This document shows, piece by piece, positions 11,620 through 43,429 of a stretch of DNA of 64,000 nucleotides; the stretch's first letter is position 1; every line of letters starts with the position of its first letter. The DNA is taken from positions 9,672,001-9,736,000 of the forward strand of contig OU452204.1 in assembly GCA_911728435.2 (NCBI GenBank), in the 5' to 3' direction. The translations under genes and the position numbers were made by a program. The notes under the pieces are model-generated. The model ran no database searches, was not told where the DNA came from, and worked only from the letters and a program-made list of their open reading frames with translations. The stretch is from Apoderus coryli. Lineage: Eukaryota > Arthropoda > Insecta > Coleoptera > Attelabidae.

Positions 11620-11959
11620 TATGTTTGTTGGATTATTTAAAATTTTATTGTAAATTATGTAATAGTACAACGTATTAAACTGAAAAACAAGAACTGTATG
11701 ATCACTTTGTCCTTAAACCTAGAGAATATCTATTGAAATGAAGGTTTACTTTAAGTACTAGCAAATAATAAGATTTATTGTTCAACAGAAGAAATTCAAT
11801 ACAATGAGTACCTACTCACAATACAAGCACATTAATCTTCGATACTATAATGTAACAGTATGAACAAATTAGCAATTTTATGGTAGCTTAAACGAACTTG
11901 AAATAACCAACTGAAACTTATTGCTTGTTTAAGATCTAGTGTGGTCAATTATTGTATAT

Positions 11960-12296
11960 TGTAACAAACAAGAAAATGTACACCTGTTGGCAACACCGCT
12001 ACACGTCTCGAGCTGGTTGTGTCGTTGTGTCGACCGCCATGAATCTAGAATGGATATACGTGTGCCCAGTATGTTCGACTACTCTCTGGAAGGGTTCGAG
12101 AAAGAGGGCCAATCATATATAAAGCCAACGTAACAGTCGACGACATATAAATTATAGTGAAATAAGTATTGAAAATAAATATAGTCATATTAGTTCGTTA
12201 ATGATATTAGTTTCTTTAAGTGTTTGTTATTCCAATAAATTAGTTTTAAATCAAGCGCATTATTATCTCCCACAACGAACCCCGAAAAACGTTACA
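11960..12296 (+). mobile_element. Solo LTR, 4-bp target duplication
   Basis: A 337-bp unit begins TGTAAC and ends GTTACA (perfect short inverted termini). It is flanked by ATAT at 11956-11959 and 12297-12300. It contains a TATA box (ATATATAAAGCC, about 12115-12126). It is the same family as the inverted copy at 5255-5740. No internal region is present. Confidence 0.8.
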
Positions 12297-12867
12297 ATAT
12301 TATGTTCATGTTTTGGTACATTAGTTTATTATAAAGTTGACAGTTCATGGTGGAGCTAGAGATTGTTCTAGAATGGAATTCTCAGGTTAAGTGCCTCAAG
12401 TAGGATTATGCTAAACTTCACCTCATTTGTGCATTATTTTTGTCAATAAAGACGATTATCATTATGTCATACTTTGGTATTTCCCATAGTGAAATTATCC
12501 GATGGAGCAAACATCTTCAGAAACGGTAGAGAGGGTTAATGACTGGAATTAAGGGTCTAGATAATTCTCTTATTATTAAAATCCGAAGAAGCCCAAAATT
12601 GACCGTAGCCGAAACGCAAGGACACAGCGTAGACAAGGGATGCTCTCTTGAATTTTGGACTATTGGAAAGCACATACGAGTAATTTCGACACATATAAGG
12701 GTACGCGGTCATTGATTTTAATAAAATAAGGTGGTGTTGTTTCTATACGATCAAACATTCGTTGGCAAGATTTTCTGCGTTTTTACCAAGATATAGATTG
12801 GTATACCTACTGAAACTATTTTTTTCTGTTTATAAACGTTTTAGTTTGATGACGGCAGTATACTTTT
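12297..12867. other. Intergenic, nothing recognised
   Basis: Non-coding between the solo LTR and a LINE scrap. One stretch near 12584-12616 (CCGAAGAAGCCC, then GCCGAAACGC) faintly recalls the CTGAAGA-stem-GAAAC modules seen elsewhere but lacks the first box. Confidence 0.35.
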
Positions 12868-13065
12868 TTAATGTTTCTTGAAAATGCGGCTTCTACCAGC
12901 TACTCTGGGCGTATTACCATTTTTATTCTCCCGGCAAAATATTTGATTATTGTCTCTTGGATTGTGGTAGTTGTCGAGAGATATATTTATTTCCAGTGTC
13001 GCAGTTAAAGATGTATTTTTAGTGAGTAATATATGATACCGGGTTCCCCAGAATAGACTACCCAT
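12868..13065 (-). pseudogene. LINE reverse transcriptase C-terminal scrap
   Basis: The minus strand reads GSLFWGTRYHILL, then LDNYHNPRDNNQIF. These correspond to the YGxxxWG motif and the HxxxTRxxNxI region of jockey/CR1-type proteins. Very short; the assignment rests on these two motifs only. Confidence 0.4.
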
Positions 13066-13269
13066 TTTATATGTTTAATAAATTTCCTACGAGATAACTA
13101 AATAGGTTTTTCTCTGTGGGATTATCTTCTGTAGTCTTTGGGATTTAAGTAAATTATTAATCAAGTAGGCGCCTGGTACAAATAAATTTTAAATTAATAA
13201 TTTCGTGGAACGTCATTTTTCCACGAGAAGTTTGTTAGTTTTTATCAATAATTATTTAATTATTTTGCT

Positions 13270-14049
13270 TTGAGACATTATTACTCAATCCAACAACGTG
13301 TGTTTTGTATAGGAACTTACATAAGAAGCAATTCGATAGAAGAAGTTAGGCCTGCATTCCGGCGTCAGTTTAATAACAACAATAGGGGTCACACGCCAAA
13401 TCGTAAAACTGTTAAGTTATGGGTTCGTCATTGGCATGAAAATGGCTCTGTACACAATTTGATGAAGTCTGGACGTTGAAGAACAGTTCATACACCAGAA
13501 AATATTGAACTAGTTAGAATTCCGTTTACGAGAAGTCCTAAAAGGTCTGGTAATCGATAAACCCTTATCCTAGGAATATCGAAGGGAAGCTTAGATCGAA
13601 TTCTTCAAAGGGATTTAAAATATCATCCCTATAAATACCAACTGGCACAGCACCTTAGCAATCAAGATAAAGAAGCAAGGTTAGCATTTTGTTAAGAATT
13701 TTTGGATTTACATCAAGGAGCAATTCACAGTCTCCTAATGGCCGACGAAGCAAATTTTTATTTAAACGGCATGGTCAATAAACAGAATTTTAGATACTGG
13801 TCAAATGAAAATCCTCGTGAGATCTTTACACAGAACCTCTATAATCCAAAAATTGTTTTGTGGTGTGGAGTAGGATCTTTTGGTATTATTGGCCCTTATA
13901 AACTGCGGATAGGACGAATAGGCGTTTTTGAATTATGGCAAATTTGCTAGCTAGGGTATATGTCCCTCTATTAAAATGCATGAATTCGCGAGAGCTTTCT
14001 GTGGCCTGTGGTAGAGCGTTGTCGGTCGAATATAGAAACACCCTGTATA
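13270..14049 (+). pseudogene. Mariner-type transposase relic (DUF4817-type N-terminus)
   Basis: 13270-13479 encodes a helix-turn-helix: YSIQQRVFCIGTYIRSNSIE, then PNRKTVKLWV. After stops the frame continues with YHPYKYQLAQHL, and 13702-13950 gives LLMADEANFYLNGMVNKQNF and NPKIVLWCG, the first catalytic Asp block. The protein is cut off before the second and third Asp. An ACACCCTGTA end at about 14038-14047 is a plausible terminal repeat. Related in plan to the nearly intact copy at 27044-29129 but from a different subfamily. Confidence 0.7.
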
Positions 14050-14354
14050 TACCTATACCTAATTGAAATATGTATTTTTGTATGTCCCGGCACCTGTTTT
14101 AAACCCGGCTCAGGTTTATAGCGTCTACTTCGCTAAAAAGTATACAATATTTCTAAAGTTCTGATAGGTATAGAAGGGACTATTTAATTTTATCGAACAA
14201 ACATATATTCAACATAAGGGTTACTATGCCAACTAAAACGTAATGAAACTAGTGTTACCGATGCTTACTTAGATATTCTCATTCAAATTTTGCATATATT
14301 ATAATCGTTAGTTAACAATAAAAACATTTGTTTAGATTTAACTAATGATAAATT

Positions 14355-35014
<20,660 letters not shown>

Positions 35015-35077
35015 ATAATTCATATTAGCAACAATTTATTTTTAAATTAAATTTAGATATTAATTTCAATTAAATTG

Positions 35078-35083
35078 AATAAA
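35078..35083 (+). promoter_or_regulatory. Polyadenylation signal AATAAA of the DRC11 gene
   Basis: A canonical hexamer 64 nt after the stop codon, in a suitable AT-rich context. Confidence 0.55.
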
Positions 35084-35149
35084 ACTCTTGTATTATTTAT
35101 ATTATACTTTGGCAAAATTATCCAGGTTTTGTACATTTGAAGGAGTTTA

Positions 35150-35370
35150 TTATTCCATCTAATACTTCGGAATCCCGATTTTTCCTGGAGAATGATGAGA
35201 CGGCGGAATATGTATTATGTTCTTGCCTAGAATTAGATTCGGTGAAGTAGCCCTTCTACCAGCGAGTAAAGCTCTCCTAACATTGAGGCCCGGGGTGAGA
35301 TATATAAATAGGTATGAGCCACAATGTACCCTCGGTGGTTCCAGTGGAGGGTCCGGGCGGGCCCACTCAT
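35150..35370 (+). pseudogene. LINE polyprotein C-terminal scrap
   Basis: The plus strand reads FLENDETAEYVLCSCLELDS, like the zinc-knuckle-like ending (CxxCxxxxET xxHxLCxCP) of jockey/R1-type proteins, then breaks up. Position 35191 onward is the clearest part. Confidence 0.55.
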
Positions 35371-35417
35371 TTTGAACCTACGTACCTATTTTTGTATTTA
35401 TTAAAATCATCATTTAT

Positions 35418-35560
35418 AAATTTTGCATGATTCTATGTTGTCAAGAGATCCATCAATCTATATTTAGTAATTATACTGAAAACGTAGATTTTATTATAAA
35501 TTGGATAATTAACTAAATTTTGATAATTTAATTTACCCGATATAATTGTAATTTTACTGA
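35418..35560 (+). repeat. Dispersed repeat, related to 29845-29985
   Basis: Second copy of the 140-bp non-coding repeat found in DRC11 intron 8. No function can be suggested. Confidence 0.65.
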
Positions 35561-35912
35561 TTGACATATAAAATTATGTGTTCTTATTTATTCAAAAATG
35601 TTGGGAGAAAAGTTAATAGCATATGCTTTGCTAACTGAAATATGACAGGGTATAATTTTGCCGTTGGTTCTATACTGTGGTGTGATTTTTATTATAATAA
35701 TTAAAAATAGAGAACTTTTCAATTTTAATTCTGAATAGTGACGCATTTTGTAAAAAATTTGTAATGAGTAATATGTTATCCCTATCATATTGTACAATAT
35801 AGAATAAATCTCAAAATCGGATATTGACGAACTAGCGTTCTTTATTACCCCTTAAAGTGTTGGGCTTTGCCCGACACATAAATAAATACTAAAATTTAGT
35901 TGCTGGTCTCAG

Positions 35913-36125
35913 ATGCGATTTACTGCAGGAAAAGATCATCTAATAAATACTCGTGGAGCCGTTTACTTAAACTCACAGAAATCTGGAATATTCCCTATCA
36001 ACCGTAACATATTTACCGAATATTATTTTATAATTCACCAAAAGGTTGTGCCACATACTGCTTACGTCTCAGAAGGAAATCAACCTCCTAATGGTAACAA
36101 GATAACAACGCCTCCATCTCCTTAA
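35913..36125 (+). other. Open frame of unknown meaning
   Basis: A 70-codon frame beginning at an ATG just after an acceptor-like TCTCAG and ending at TAA before an A-run. It encodes a mixed polar sequence (GAVYLNSQKSGIFPINRN) with a Pro-rich end (TTPPSP). I do not recognise it. It could be a stray last exon or chance. The A-run after the stop belongs to the edge of a SINE. Confidence 0.2.
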
Positions 36126-36440
36126 AAAAAAAACAGTTGTGTCACCCCAAAACTTTCCCGACAAGTTATAATATAATCAAAAATATATGACTTGCGTAAC
36201 GAAATAGAATTTTAATAATTGGTATTATTATAATTGTATTATTTTCATTAATTTCAGTAAAATAATATCATAATAATTATTATTATAATTGTATTATTTT
36301 CATTATTACCTATAAACTAAAAACAAATTAACTACATTATTCAAAGATCAGAAAAAAAAAGTATTGCCAGAGCTGGGATTCGAACCCATAACCTTCCGTG
36401 CGAAGCTAACGCCCTACCAATGACGCCACAGAAACCTCGA
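36124..36440 (-). mobile_element. tRNA-headed SINE, copy 1
   Basis: The minus strand starts with a tRNA-like head (36430-36365) with a good box B (GGTTCGAATCC) and the CTCTGGCA end. It continues into a body shared with 42125-42393, including TCATATATTTT, TATAACTTGTCG and AAGTTTTGGGGTGAC. Heads of this kind supply a pol III promoter, and the enzymes come from a LINE partner. Confidence 0.7.
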
Positions 36441-36486
36441 TAGAAATATTGTATTTTAATTATAATCACTTAGGTTCCGACTACCT

Positions 36487-36525
36487 AACGCGTTCACATT
36501 ACTTTCCCTCAGCGGGAAAGTAATA
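36487..36525 (+). repeat. Conserved hairpin repeat (ACTTTCCC/GGGAAAGT), copy 1
   Basis: ACGCGTTCAC followed by an 11-bp perfect stem ATTACTTTCCC/GGGAAAGTAAT with a 5-nt loop. The same string ends the repeat at 41957-41998, so this is probably the 3' end of that family. Confidence 0.55.
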
Positions 36526-37094
36526 TTGAGAGCAAACCCATTATTATTGAACCTCGACGTATCTTTTACTAGAGATATCGAACTACCAAAGCTAAAATGA
36601 AGTGTTAAAAAGAAATTTTTAGGGGGCAGAGCGAAGCAGCGCTCTGAAGTTCGTATACGTCAACACATAAGTTGCAGCTGGAGGAAAAAAAGTTAATATA
36701 AAAGCACAAATGTGTTTATAAAAATTTGTGTTCTCAATTACCCTATTCTTGTTTGGCAATAGCCTCAAGTACCGGGTGGTTGCAATTTTGTCAAAAAAAT
36801 TTTAAGCAATAATATATATACGTTATTTTAAATTTTTAAAGATTTTTGATAGTTCATGTGCGTTACGGACTATTTTGACTTTACCAAGTGCAACTTTGTT
36901 CTTTTAAAGCATTAGTAGTATGGCTAAAAAAAATGTTTTCCCTTATGTGTTCGCAATTCCCCTCCTTCCCCTATAGATCCGCCTTTTATGAGTTTGATGA
37001 TTCCCCGGACGTATTTTTGTATTGAGCTTTCAGTAAACCGCATTTAAAAGGCCCGATCTCGACAGGTATCGACATTCACTCAGACTCAGTCTGA
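36526..37094. other. Intergenic, nothing recognised
   Basis: Non-coding sequence between the SINE and the duplicated DRC11 piece. It includes a GC-richer run near 36620-36660 (GGGGGCAGAGCGAAGCAGCG) of unknown origin. Confidence 0.35.
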
Positions 37095-37440
37095 ATTTCC
37101 TAAGTTCAAATTTGCAAGTAAACAAATTTTAAAATCCGAATGAGGGTTTTATTTCTTCTTCCAATCCTCTAGTTTGCAACAGTTATTAAATAGTAAGTTT
37201 AATTTTTATTTTATATGATTTCATAGAGTTTCTTTCAAATTTATGTTATATAAAAATGATTTCGTTAAGAAGCCTCCCCTGTCATCACTGCATATTTTTT
37301 TAATGGTTTATTTGATCAAAAATAGATTTACCGTATATATAACGTTCAGGCTACCCAGATTTATTTTTTTAAGTTCTTATTATGCAAGAGATGTTGCGGG
37401 AAGAATAAACAGAAATCCAAGCTAATAATCGACGTTTTTG
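37095..37440 (+). pseudogene. Decayed partial duplicate of the DRC11 3' end
   Basis: 37095-37385 matches DRC11 intron 9 (about 34200-34520) in order: TTCAAATTTGCAAGTA, ATGATTTCGT with AAGAAGC, CCCTGTCAT and CCAGATTTATTTTTTTAA. It then jumps to a copy of the end of exon 10: GAGATGTTGCGGGAAGAA, then GAAATCCAAGCTAA (compare 34953-35000). Most of exon 10 is missing and a stop follows at once. It is a dead tandem-duplication remnant about 3 kb downstream of its source. Confidence 0.75.
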
Positions 37441-37850
37441 ATATAATATAAAAAATTAATTCCAAAAATAACATTGTATCGCAGAAATAAAATTAACTTC
37501 AGAATTCGGGTAATAATAATTTAAAAATGATATTAAGAGAGATTTCTTCAATAAAATCGAATACAACAATGATGACAAAAGCATTTCTCGAAACATAGGT
37601 ATATGGTAAAATTGTAATTTTGTTGTAACGGACAATAATTATATAGATTCATTTGTGAAGTGGACGTCAGTTTTATTTATCCTTATAAAAGAATAAATTT
37701 AGATATTAAAAAAAGAAATTTACATTTAAATGTTTTGCTAAAAGGGATAATAAAATTATTGAATATTGATTGCCTTGTGTGTCGTAAAAGATAAAATTGA
37801 CGAAAGAAGATGAATAATAAGAGGATTTTCATGTCCGTAAATATAACAAA

Positions 37851-38357
37851 TGAAAACAATTTCGTGGCAAAGCGGACTAAAATGTTGGCTTTACCTACAC
37901 AAGGAATTTTGTTTAATTTAGCAGGGCCCCAGTCTAATTCGATAGAAACCAGACCGAGGCATGGGTCGACAGGTACTGACGAATTCGTTTCGCTCTTGTT
38001 ATGAGCTCGTCAGAGCACCATAGTCGCTACCCATCACAAATATCGGCCTGCATTTAAGCACAATAGGATACACAACAGTAGACACATGTAAACATATATC
38101 ATCTACATGTACATAGTAATGCATATCCCATACCATGCAGAGGCCGAACAAACTCAATGTATAGGTAAAACCAGTCGTATAAATAGAAATAAATATAAAT
38201 AAAAATAGTATGAACACAAAACGCTAGCAGGAGACCATTTTATCCTTCTGCCAGCATCTCCCAAATATTTGGGTTTCAGCAATGCTCGGACGGTGGTCTC
38301 CAAGCGTGTGTAGGTAAAGCCAAAATTTTAGTCCGCTTTGCCACGAAATTGTTTTCA
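37851..38357. mobile_element. Foldback element with ~55-bp inverted ends
   Basis: TGAAAACAATTTCGTGGCAA at 37851 and the following 35 bp (to the TTTACCTACAC string at about 37901) are repeated inverted at 38305-38357. AGATGAATAAT occurs outside both ends (about 37809-37819 and 38358-38368), a possible target duplication, though the left copy is some 30 bp away from the arm. The interior (37930-38100) shares GGGTCGACAGxTACTGA-type sequence with 29670-29750. Confidence 0.55.
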
Positions 38358-38395
38358 AGATGAATAATTAGCGAAACTCGAATTGAAAATTAATT

Positions 38396-38596
38396 ATGAT
38401 TATAGGATGTGGTGATCGAACTAGAACTCCAAATTGGGTTTTGTCCATTGAAGAAAATCCTCATAAATCAACTCCGGAAATATCACTGGATATATCAATA
38501 TTGGTAAATTATCATCATTCTTGTATAAATTTACAACACCTAGATTCGTTAAGTGGTAGTTATGGGAGAAAATTTATCATTACTAATCTTAACTAG
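38396..38596 (+). other. Open frame after an acceptor-like site, unknown
   Basis: After TTATAG the frame reads GCGDRTRTPNWVLSIEENPH, with a possible donor (GTAAAT) after DISIL. The GxGDR start vaguely recalls Mth938/NDUFAF3-type proteins, but nothing else supports that. It may be an orphan or decayed exon. Confidence 0.2.
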
Positions 38597-38775
38597 TGAT
38601 CTCTAAGACATTTTTTACTGAGGTCATCAATTTGTTAAATATAATACATAATCTTAATTTATAAATTATGCAAAATTAGATTAGGAAGTTCTTATGAACG
38701 TTGCCTTTATTTATTCCAAGGAACCCACAAACTTAAAAATATATAGGGTGTTCCATTTAAAATTCCGGTGTTAAT

Positions 38776-39000
38776 ATGAGTGCAGCATTTTTCGGCCGCT
38801 CTATAGATATTATTAACCCTCACATAAACAAAAAATTTAACAGATTGAGGGCGTATACAAACAAGCGAATCAATATATTATGTTCAGATAGCCAGGCGGC
38901 CTTAACAATGAATCTTTTGTCTATAATCTATGTAGGCAACGGCCCAACTGCCTCCCTCACCATACACATAACAAGCCAAGCTGTAAATAAAATAACTTAA
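38776..39000 (+). pseudogene. Possible RNase H-domain scrap of a LINE
   Basis: The motif INILCSDSQAAL resembles the first catalytic region of LINE-encoded RNase H (xxxSDSQAAL). The rest of the frame is not recognisable. Just upstream is a mariner-like end (AGGGTGTTCCATTTAAAA, about 38746-38763). Confidence 0.35.
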
Positions 39001-39950
39001 TTTAAGTAAACTGTTTTTAAAGCTGTGATTTGTTGAAAATAATAAACAAATTGGGTGATCAGACGAAATAAGAATTATTGATATCAATTATTAGAACTTG
39101 TCATTGCAAAACTAACAACTATAAATCTCATGTTAAGTAGGTACATTTTTTTCCTCAGACTGACTATTGCATGGATTTGATAATTAATTTAATCAGTACC
39201 TAATGTTATGTTAGTGAAAAATCATTTACTTGTTTTAGTTAATAATATAAACAATTAATTATGAAATTATTCCATAATAATTTGCAATTATTTTTTTATA
39301 TTGTTTTTAGTAAAATTTCAATTTTATTTATAGTAAATACGTAACATTTACATTTTTGTATAGCAACAATATTAAATTTAGTGGTAAATGGTTTTCTACA
39401 TGCAAAAACCACGTGCATGCTATATTCTCTTGTATTTTGCGGATAACTTGAACTGCTGATGCAGAATTATCTACTCTACGATTATGTATCGTAACAATCA
39501 AATAAACTGGTTAACAAAAACAATTTTAACTGTGGTTTTTAAAGCAATTTTCGTGGCCAAATAGTTATTTTAATATATTGTAAAGAGTAGCATATATAAT
39601 ACATAGGTACCTACCTATAACGTGTCATAAAATGGGTTTTTTTATGATAAACTCTTTTCGAGAAAAAAATTTCAAATGGGTGCCAAAGTAGCATTTGGGG
39701 TACATTGGCCCCAAACAGAAAAGTGAAGATAATGTAATAATTGAAAAGAAAAAAATCCAATATATTTATTTATTAAAATAAAATCATTATAACGAAATAA
39801 CATATTCATATATTTTTTAAAGAGCTACAAAAAATAGGAATGTTATATTATCGTCCATTTTCTTACGGCAGGAGTTTTATGTTTAAGGATGCATAAATTA
39901 AGTCTGCTCCACAAAATGGATATCATATATTTGTTCAAAATCCATCAGCA
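39001..39950. other. AT-rich intergenic sequence
   Basis: No coding region, repeat or RNA fold that I can support. Confidence 0.4.
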
Positions 39951-39962
39951 TTTACCATACAT

Positions 39963-39989
39963 GTTTCGAGAAACTTGTTATATCCTCAG
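39963..39989 (-). ncRNA. Hammerhead-ribozyme-like module C (core mutated)
   Basis: The minus strand reads CTGAGGA (instead of CTGATGA), a weak stem, GAAAC, then ATGTA. The first stem is well kept: GCATACCA with TGGTAAATGC gives ACCA/TGGT and GCAT/ATGC around a small internal loop. It shares CGAAACATGTATGGT with module A. Confidence 0.4.
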
Positions 39990-40139
39990 TGGTATGCAAT
40001 GGGGGAATTACAGACAGCTATACCGATTCTACAATCAAATGTACCTATATCACACTCAGACAATCTTTAAGATATTATTAAATTACTCACCATTTGTGAA
40101 AAGAAATTATTATAAATTAATTGGAATTCATTAAAATGT

Positions 40140-40916
40140 GTAAGTTATAAAATAAAATTAAATTTCAACTTAATATAATTATGTGGTTGTTGTGATTATG
40201 ATTACACCACAACTTTGCGTATCATGTACATTATTTTTTACGTTTCTTTTCTCATATTCGAGATTCTGATTACAAAAATTTAATTATTTAGTTAAGAAGA
40301 CATTCGTTAATTTCTTTGAAACGTATTAAACATTAACAAAATGGTGGAATAGGAATATTCTTAAGGCACAAACAAATCTTATCAATATAAGACTCTTTAA
40401 ACATTAAAATAAATATAATATCAAAATAAGCAAAACACTTTAAACAAACTAAAAAATAAAAGTAACAATCAACATTCTTCCTAAAAGATGAAAACACACC
40501 CTCGCGCCTACGCCTTGCCAAAATGACATGAATATTAATATAATAATATTCATATTCGCCACAATTATTATAACATTTATTATTGGATCCTCTGTTACCA
40601 ACACCGGAGATCCACCTAGAACCACTAATGCATAGATTCCAGTAGAACAAATTCCACGTTGGTCTTCATTTCTGCTTCTATGTTGTCGATTTATTTTGTT
40701 AGCATTTTTGACTTTTCCCTTAACCGTATTTTCTTTGTCACTATTTTCTTCTTCAATTATATTTTCCTTGTCTTGTCTGTGTCCATATTTTTAAAATCAT
40801 ATTCTTCGCCACGTTTTTTTTTCCTCGGAGGCCATCAACAGTCCAATTTAGATATTGTTGGCGTTGCAGACTACCATTGGTACTATGAACATTTCATCTG
40901 GAGAACGCGCATGTTC
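40140..40916. other. Intergenic, nothing firm
   Basis: AT-rich. Open frames on both strands here are short and without recognisable motifs. Confidence 0.35.
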
Positions 40917-41420
40917 TTAAACCCTTTCAACCCGCTTTGTGCTCATACGAACTAGCACCTCTTTGGCCCCGGGATTCTCCGTGAAATTAGTTTCGTCGTA
41001 GTTAAACCCTTGTTTAGCACGAACCGATACAAGAACATGTTTAATGTTATTGAAAAACTCTATTATGTCTGCGCGCCCAACAGAAGTATGTGCACGCTTA
41101 ATATCAGATGCCAATCGAATGCTAATGTTATTCCTGGTAATACATTGTTCAACGTTGTCCGGTCCTGGTGTATTTTTGGGCCTTTCGGGAACGTTTCTGC
41201 CTTCTTCTGTTATATATGTTTGTACAATTTCTCTGGTGACACTAACAGTAATAGCAAAACCCAATTTGCTACATGGTTGAAGGTCTCCGAAATTAGCGTC
41301 TTCTCCTTTTTGGGTAAGGACGGTGGGATGACCTAGACGAAACTGATTCCTCTGAAATAGGGTATTTTGATGAGTTCTTCCAGCGTTTGGTGACATGCTC
41401 CCCACACTTACACCTTGCAC
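40917..41420 (-). pseudogene. Pogo/Tigger-type transposase, N-terminal half
   Basis: A 167-codon minus-strand frame has the order expected of pogo-like proteins: a LGHPTVLTQKGE region, then a CSKLGFAITV helix, a second DNA-binding helix ending IRLASDIKRA, then FNYDETNFTENPGAKEVLVR, which is the first catalytic Asp block (NxDETxxxxxPG). It stops right after KRVERV, so the other catalytic residues are absent. The beginning is also altered. A pogo element normally carries two such DNA-binding helices and a DDD/E core. Confidence 0.6.
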
Positions 41421-41689
41421 TGCATCAGTTTGTTGTAAATAGTTTTACTTGCTTTTGATCCAGCCAACTGCAACCGCACCCTATTTTGCGCGGCGGGGTT
41501 ACTGACCCATCTGAACAACCCTCAGCGACTGACAATTAAAACTAGTCGAACCAGCCTAATATACACAAAGGATTCCACGTCCTGTCAAAGTGTTTTGCTG
41601 TAAATAGTTCATATCACTGGTATAACATTTTAAAATAAATGTTGTACAACATCAAAATATCCCTTTACTTAACGGATATTATTTCGTTT

Positions 41690-42000
41690 TAGGTTTTAAT
41701 TGTGCACACATTTATTAGAAAAGTGTCAGATAATAATAAAACTTTTGTGTTTCAACCAAAACCTAATGGGTTCATCCTAGGACTCCCACAAACTCATACA
41801 CCAAAATTTATCTGAATTGGTTAAGGCGTTTAGGCGCTATCGTGGAAGAATACATATACAGACACACACACAGGCAGACAGACTTCCATCTGGAAGTAGT
41901 CTTAATCGTCTCAAGGAAGTTCAAAATGGTTATATCCGTCTTTATCTCAAAAAAAATTTTTACGCGTTCACAATACTTTCCCTCTGCGGGAAAGTAATAT
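41690..42000 (+). repeat. Dispersed repeat family with CTTCCATCTGGAAG hairpin, copy 1
   Basis: The order of motifs is AACCAAAACCTAATGG, GGACTCCCACAAACTCATA, AATTGGTTAAGGCG, GCGCTATCGTGG, a CA/CAGA-rich tract, CTTCCATCTGGAAG, then CGTCTTTATCTCAA and a terminal ACTTTCCC/GGGAAAGT hairpin. Copies recur at 42560-42800, 43430-43560 (partial) and 60690-60780 (inverted). It is probably a SINE or the 3' part of a LINE. Confidence 0.65.
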
Positions 42001-42124
42001 GTGTTATGTAGAGAACAAAATGTATCTTGAAGAAATAAATCAGAAAGGAAATGTTGCCCTTGAGGAGAGAGTTTTTACTGAACCACACACATTAGTGCAC
42101 TATTTGGATCTCTCGGTCGCCATT

Positions 42125-42393
42125 AAAAAAATCGGTTGGGTCACCCCAAAACTATCACGACAAGTTATAATATAATATAAAATATATGACCTGCGTAACG
42201 AAATAGAATTTTAATAATTGGTATTATTATAATTGTATTATTTTCATTAATTTCAATAAAATAACGTAACAAACTAACGACTTTCTTCAAACATTAGGTA
42301 AAAAAAGTATTGCCAGAGCTAGGACTCGAACCCGTAGCCTTCCGCATGCGAAGCGAACGCCCCACCAATGACCCAACAGAAACCTGGTAATAA
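42125..42393 (-). mobile_element. tRNA-headed SINE, copy 2
   Basis: The minus-strand head (42378-42311) has box B GGTTCGAGTCC and an anticodon-like hairpin (TTCGC/GCGGA around TTCGCAT). The body matches 36124-36440, ending in GGGTGACCCAACC. This copy is shorter than copy 1 in the AT-rich middle. Confidence 0.7.
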
Positions 42394-42559
42394 ATAATGT
42401 ATTTTATTTGTTATATATATATACGTCCCAACTAACTGCTTATATTTTAAACGCTATTTTCTCGAGAATTATGGGGGCAAATAACAAAAGTGTAAAGCAG
42501 AGAAGAAATGCTTTAAATGATGTATCACTCGACCCCTACTGATATATGAAAATTTAGCG

Positions 42560-42800
42560 GTTGTGTCCACTCCTATCACAGGGCTCAAGCGATTTCAACC
42601 AAAATCTAATGGCTTCATCTTAGGACTGCCCCAAACTCACATACGAAAATTTAGCTCAGAGTTTGGGCGCTATCGTGGTAGAATACAAACAGACACACAC
42701 ACACACACACACTCACAGACAGACAGACTTCCATCTGGAAATGGTCTTAATCGTCTCAGGGAACTTCAAAATGCTTATATTTGTCTTTATCTCAAATTGA
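42560..42800 (+). repeat. CTTCCATCTGGAAG repeat family, copy 2
   Basis: Same motif order as 41690-42000, with a longer CA microsatellite (about 42692-42711). It lacks the terminal GGGAAAGT hairpin. Confidence 0.65.
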
Positions 42801-42967
42801 TATGTTAACACAACTGGAACGGCAACGAAGCGACAAAATTGTGTTACCTTTTTGGTTTTACGCAATACAAAAACTTGAAACTTTTGTTGTTTTCAATTTT
42901 GCAGCCTTAACTAATTGATTTTTATGAGCATATGTAAAAAGATATTTTCTGAATGTTGGAATCACCA

Positions 42968-42995
42968 CTGATGATGAGATTCTATATCTCGAAAC
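42968..42995 (+). ncRNA. Hammerhead-ribozyme-like module D (core intact)
   Basis: CTGATGA, an extra T, GAGA/TCTC-type stem (GAGATTCTATATCTC, 5 bp), GAAAC, then ATGTA. The preceding AATCACCA is shared with module A. First-stem pairing ACCA with TTGT has one mismatch. ACATGT is palindromic, as needed for a dimeric third stem. Confidence 0.5.
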
Positions 42996-43429
42996 ATGTA
43001 TTGTTGTATTGTATCTTAATTACCTATATGAAGTTGTTATTGTGGAGAAGACGTCTTATAATTCATAATATCAGCATCGTCATAATAGATTATTTTTTGA
43101 AAAAAATAAATTATGCGATTACCGCGACCTTATAGATATAATAATTATTACAAACTACCTAACTGGAAATTTTAAACGCAATTATCTCGAGGTAAATTTC
43201 AAAAGTAAGCTAGGTATTGCTGTAAAGAACATCATAACATCATCAGTATTTGCTGTTTTCTAGCCCCTTTTGCAGTTATCGTAAATATAAATTGTTTTTC
43301 GTTTATTTGTAAGATTTGTGTGAATTGATTGCTGCAAATAAACTGATTTATTATTATTATTATATGTGCTTTCAATTTATGTACCTCTCGACCCCTATTG
43401 CTATTTAAGAATTTGGGGTTTGTGTGCAC

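Noticed and set aside
36365..36430. Functional tRNA gene
   Set aside because: Box B is good, but box A is off and arms pair poorly. A matching body follows in two copies, so it is a SINE head.
38396..38500. Mth938/NDUFAF3-like exon
   Set aside because: Only a GCGDR string agrees; the expected continuation of that family is absent. Listed only as an unknown open frame.
41010..41336. Plus-strand open frames of 108 and 78 codons
   Set aside because: Mirror frames of the minus-strand pogo-type transposase at 40917-41420.
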